From positions 1 to 35,539 of the forward strand of contig NZ_MTAW01000107.1 in assembly GCF_002154725.1 (NCBI RefSeq): a stretch of DNA of 35,539 nt, in the 5' to 3' direction. The position numbers and the translations under genes were made by a program. Every line of letters begins with the position of its first letter. Within the stretch, counting starts at the first letter, position 1. Below are positions 32,888-35,539 of the stretch, in pieces. This DNA comes from Nostoc sp. 106C. GTDB taxonomy: Bacteria; Cyanobacteriota; Cyanobacteriia; Cyanobacteriales; Nostocaceae. The notes beneath the pieces were generated by a model that saw nothing but the letters and a program-made list of their open reading frames with translations, did no database searches and was not told the DNA's origin.

Positions 32888-33382
32888 CTAGGCTGATGAA
32901 CTTGATATAGCTGCCAATTCTTGTAATTTAGTTAAGACTTGTTGCGCATGATCTTTAACTTTTACATTTGACCAAGTATAAGCAATTTTTCCCTCAGGAT
33001 CGATTAGGAAAGTAGAACGAACAACACCCATATATTCCTTACCCATAAACTTCTTTAATTGCCAAATACCATAAGTTTCGGCTAACTCATGTTCTGGGTC
33101 ACTTAAGAGCGTGATTGTTAAGTTATGTTTGCTAATAAATTTACAATGGGATTTACCGGAATCTAGACTCACGCCTAAGATTTTCGCTCCCAGTGAGCTG
33201 AAGTCTTGATTTAACTCAGTAAAATCTTTAGCTTCAGTAGTACAACCAGGTGTGTCATCTTTGGGGTAGAAATAAAGGATAACCCATTGACCGCTAAAAT
33301 CGCCTAGGCTGACAGGACTTTCATGTTGGTCAGGAACAGAGAAATCAGGGGCTAGTTGTCCGACTTGGAGAATGTTGCTCAT
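32888..33382 (-). CDS. bcp: Peroxiredoxin Q / bacterioferritin comigratory protein
   Basis: Thiol peroxidase that reduces H2O2 and organic hydroperoxides, regenerated by thioredoxin. 164 residues. The peroxidatic Cys47 is in TPGCTTEAKDF. The usual resolving Cys five residues later is absent; the only other Cys is Cys80 (KSHCKF), in the position used for resolution in the alternative PrxQ subtype. The remaining family elements (APDFSVPDQ, VILYFYPKDDTPG, VVRSTFLIDPEGKI) are intact. Single cytoplasmic gene between the nuclease-like pair and the kinase. Confidence 0.93.
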   Translation of the reverse strand: MSNILQVGQLAPDFSVPDQHESPVSLGDFSGQWVILYFYPKDDTPGCTTEAKDFTELNQDFSSLGAKILGVSLDSGKSHCKFISKHNLTITLLSDPEHELAETYGIWQLKKFMGKEYMGVVRSTFLIDPEGKIAYTWSNVKVKDHAQQVLTKLQELAAISSSSA

Positions 33383-33463
33383 GATGGTAGTTAGAGAAAT
33401 AGCGATCGCTTTAGAATTCTACCGAAATTAGGCGATCGCGTATCCTAATATTGCAAGCACAAT

Positions 33464-35311
33464 TTATTCTGTGTTCCCACTGCGCAGCACCTTAGAACTA
33501 GTATCAATACTAAAAGCACCGAGAATGTTGCCGCTTAAATCGCAGTTTTCCACCGTACCCAAACCGTTATCGTGTACATAAAGGGCACGTCCTTTATTCT
33601 GATTGATTTTACACCGCCGAATTATAGGGTTGCCATTTGTTCTAATTTCTACCCCAGATAAAGCATTACCAAAAATCTCGCAATCTTCCACTGTTCCCTG
33701 TGCGGTTTCATAGACAAGAACGCCGCCTTGTTTACCATCGTGGAGCTTACAGCGTTGGATAATGGGGTTGCTATTTTCTTTGATTGCTATGCCTGATAAA
33801 CCATTACCAAAGATATCGCAATCTTCGACTGTTCCCCGACTGTTATTTTGGAAAAAGATTCCAGCTTGTTCGCTATCGTGGATTTTGCATTGTTGAATAA
33901 TTGGGTTGGCTGTAGCACCTTGAACACTGACACAAGAAAGTGAATCGGAAGTAATATCGCAATCTGCCAATACTATCTGGCCTTGAGGAATGTCTACAGC
34001 AAAGAATTTGTTGTTCTTCTGTCCTGCAAAACCACGCAGAGTTAAACCTCTAACTTCAGCTTGGTCTGTTTGCATGAGAATACAATTTGAGTTTGTACTC
34101 TCGATGATAATGCTAGCTACAGGTCCGTCGCCAATAATCTTCAGCGGCTTGTTGATAATTAAACCTTCTTGGTAAAAACCTGGTTTTACGAGAATGCGGG
34201 TACCTGGTTGGGCATTTTTAATTGCTTCACTAATAGTTTGATAATCACCAGACCCAGTACTGGAGACAGTTAGAGTAGATTTATCCTTGAAAAGAAATGT
34301 ATATGACAGCACTGGTACAGCTAAACCAATACCACCAAAGCCAAGCATCTGAATTAAACGCCGCCTTGGCCATTTTGGTGGTAGAGGAAGTAGCGGAGGC
34401 GGTTGTAAACTTTGCTCTATCTCTGTTAAACGTTGCAAAATCTCTTGAGTATTCGCTGGTCGCTGACTGGGTAACTGCGCCATCATCTGGTCAATTAAAT
34501 TTGCCAACAAAGGTGAAATATGAGGAGCGTAAATCCGCCAGCCCATTTCATTGGTGTAAGAATTATAAACTGTTGGGTCAGTAGGTTGCTTGCCTGCAAG
34601 CAGATATACAAATGTGCGTCCCAATGCAAAAAAATCTGACTGGAGGACAGCTTTACCGTTCATTTGTTCTGTTGGCGTGTAACCTGCGGAAATAATTCCT
34701 GTTACCTGACCTTGAGCCTGTGCAAAATAATAAGTTTGTGTAAGTTCCCGTGCTGTGCCAAAGTCAATCAATGCTAGTTCGCCAGAACTAGCCCTTAACA
34801 TGATATTAGGCGGCTTGATATCTCTATGAAAAAAGTTTTGATTGTGTACCTGTTCGAGAATAGTCACTAATTCCCTCAGCCATGCAATAGCTAAATTTTG
34901 GTCAATCGGTCGCATTTCCCGATTTTCCATATATTTCTGCAAATCCATACCCACAATTTTTTCCATTACAAAACAATGGATTGGGTTTTGGCTGTTTCTG
35001 GGAAAATAAACAAAGTAAGCATCACGCTCAACTTTGGGGATACCTGGATGATTAAGCTTGCTTAAGACTTCTGCTTCTTGCTGGAACAGTTCGATTGCTT
35101 TTTGATGATTGTTAGTTAAGACTTTGAGAACTTTGGATGTGTTCGTTCGGACTTCTATAGCCTCAAAAGTTACCGCAAACCCACCGCCCCCAAGCTGACG
35201 CACAACCCGATAACGGCCTTGTAGTAGTAGTTCTGAGCCGCAACTAATACAAAATAGTTCATCATCTCTATTTTGTGGGTTTAGACAGTGAGGATTGATG
35301 CAGAAGCTCAT
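33464..35311 (-). CDS. Ser/Thr protein kinase with C-terminal right-handed beta-helix
   Basis: 615 residues. A four-cysteine zinc-ribbon-like start (Cys4, 9, 21, 24) precedes the kinase domain (about 33-300): Gly loop LGGGGFAV (40-47), Lys63, Glu79, HRDIKPPN with Asp164, and DFGTARE (183-189). A proline-rich linker and one membrane helix (about 319-341) follow. The extracytoplasmic part (about 350-610) reads as a parallel beta-helix beginning SGDYQTISEAIKNAQPGTRILVKPG. It has three units of exactly 46 residues starting NPII at 469, 515 and 561, each with CKI/CKLHD and GTVE(D/N)C(D/E). All catalytic residues are present. The beta-helix is a likely sensor or carbohydrate-contact domain; the ligand is unknown. 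A solitary CRISPR-type repeat lies 122 bases upstream. Confidence 0.92.
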   Translation of the reverse strand: MSFCINPHCLNPQNRDDELFCISCGSELLLQGRYRVVRQLGGGGFAVTFEAIEVRTNTSKVLKVLTNNHQKAIELFQQEAEVLSKLNHPGIPKVERDAYFVYFPRNSQNPIHCFVMEKIVGMDLQKYMENREMRPIDQNLAIAWLRELVTILEQVHNQNFFHRDIKPPNIMLRASSGELALIDFGTARELTQTYYFAQAQGQVTGIISAGYTPTEQMNGKAVLQSDFFALGRTFVYLLAGKQPTDPTVYNSYTNEMGWRIYAPHISPLLANLIDQMMAQLPSQRPANTQEILQRLTEIEQSLQPPPLLPLPPKWPRRRLIQMLGFGGIGLAVPVLSYTFLFKDKSTLTVSSTGSGDYQTISEAIKNAQPGTRILVKPGFYQEGLIINKPLKIIGDGPVASIIIESTNSNCILMQTDQAEVRGLTLRGFAGQKNNKFFAVDIPQGQIVLADCDITSDSLSCVSVQGATANPIIQQCKIHDSEQAGIFFQNNSRGTVEDCDIFGNGLSGIAIKENSNPIIQRCKLHDGKQGGVLVYETAQGTVEDCEIFGNALSGVEIRTNGNPIIRRCKINQNKGRALYVHDNGLGTVENCDLSGNILGAFSIDTSSKVLRSGNTE

Positions 35312-35432
35312 CGCGTCAGCAGGTAACAGTTTTATCTGCTAGTTTACCTTTATCGCCTTGATTTTCTTGTAAAGAGTTTTGCCCTATCATGGTTGAAGAA
35401 GAGGACGCCTCTTATATTTACTTCAAAAAATA

Positions 35433-35469
35433 GTTTCAATCCCTGCTAGGGATTTTGGTTAATTGGAAC
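35433..35469 (-). CRISPR. Solitary 37-nt CRISPR-type repeat
   Basis: Read on the minus strand it starts GTTCCAATTAACC, has the CCCTAGCAGGG dyad and ends ATTGAAAC, the layout of common 37-nt cyanobacterial direct repeats. No second copy is found at the expected 30-45-base spacing on either side within the window (70 bases to the right, over 100 to the left), and no cas gene is present. It lies in the upstream region of the kinase gene. It could be a relic of an array or an isolated repeat with a regulatory use. Confidence 0.7.
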
Positions 35470-35539
35470 CATCTGGGCTAATAGCAGAAATGTTGAATGC
35501 TGATACAAAACTTTACATATTTAGGTACACTAAGTTTAA

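Noticed and set aside
35340-35432. A second, degenerate CRISPR repeat between the solitary repeat and the kinase start
   Set aside because: Only a short TAGGGCAAAAC-like match is visible on the minus strand; it is too weak to call without an alignment.

Overview
This looks like chromosomal DNA from a filamentous, probably heterocyst-forming cyanobacterium (Nostocales type). The evidence is: very frequent HIP1 octamers (GCGATCGC); 7-bp short tandem repeats and other interspersed palindromes between genes; the photosynthetic stress kinase NblS; carotene isomerase CrtH; a cyanophycinase-like peptidase; a XisH/XisI pair; and a YggT/Ycf19-type protein. I see no rRNA, tRNA, prophage or intact insertion sequence. 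The genus cannot be fixed from the sequence alone.

Layout. 1-6.4 kb: a Fur-box-like site and an apparent 3' remnant of an epimerase gene, then mgtE (Mg2+ channel), a long empty gap, an alpha/beta hydrolase with a hypothetical gene, a secreted hypothetical protein, a YggT protein, a YtxH-like protein and upp. 6.5-6.64 kb: a near-consensus promoter, a CU-rich 5' segment and a hairpin with U-tract, together predicting an unannotated small RNA of about 70 nt. 7-12.2 kb: crtH, a possible carbonyl-detoxification pair (aldo/keto reductase and DJ-1/PfpI protein), and an AMIN-domain serine hydrolase. 12.2-13.8 kb: the xisHI pair within a repeat-rich zone. 13.8-17.1 kb: nblS and purD. 17.1-19.1 kb: a doubtful small gene, a 21-bp tandem repeat, two MITE-like elements and a DUF433/DUF5615 toxin-antitoxin pair. 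19.1-23.1 kb: one 1322-residue polytopic membrane protein with a repeat-derived in-frame insertion. 23.4-25 kb: a P-loop kinase gene bracketed by integron-attC-like core boxes, then a short Crp/Fnr regulator. 25.3-30.1 kb: lepA, a 30-residue membrane micropeptide candidate, a GT4 glycosyltransferase and a cyanophycinase-like protein. 30.2-35.5 kb, all on the minus strand: a cysteine desulfurase, two tandem PD-(D/E)XK-like paralogues separated by a MITE-like element (one has lost the catalytic Glu), a PrxQ peroxiredoxin, a Ser/Thr kinase with a C-terminal beta-helix, and a solitary 37-nt CRISPR-type repeat upstream of that kinase gene.

Most genes are housekeeping or stress functions in short transcription units rather than one pathway. 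The least ordinary signals are the small-RNA candidate, the orphan CRISPR repeat, the attC-like cassette, the MITE between nuclease paralogues, the hydrophobic micropeptide, and three places where interspersed repeats appear to have been absorbed into reading frames (purD C-terminus, the large membrane protein, and the cyanophycinase-like linker). All assignments come from reading the sequence; no database search was possible.
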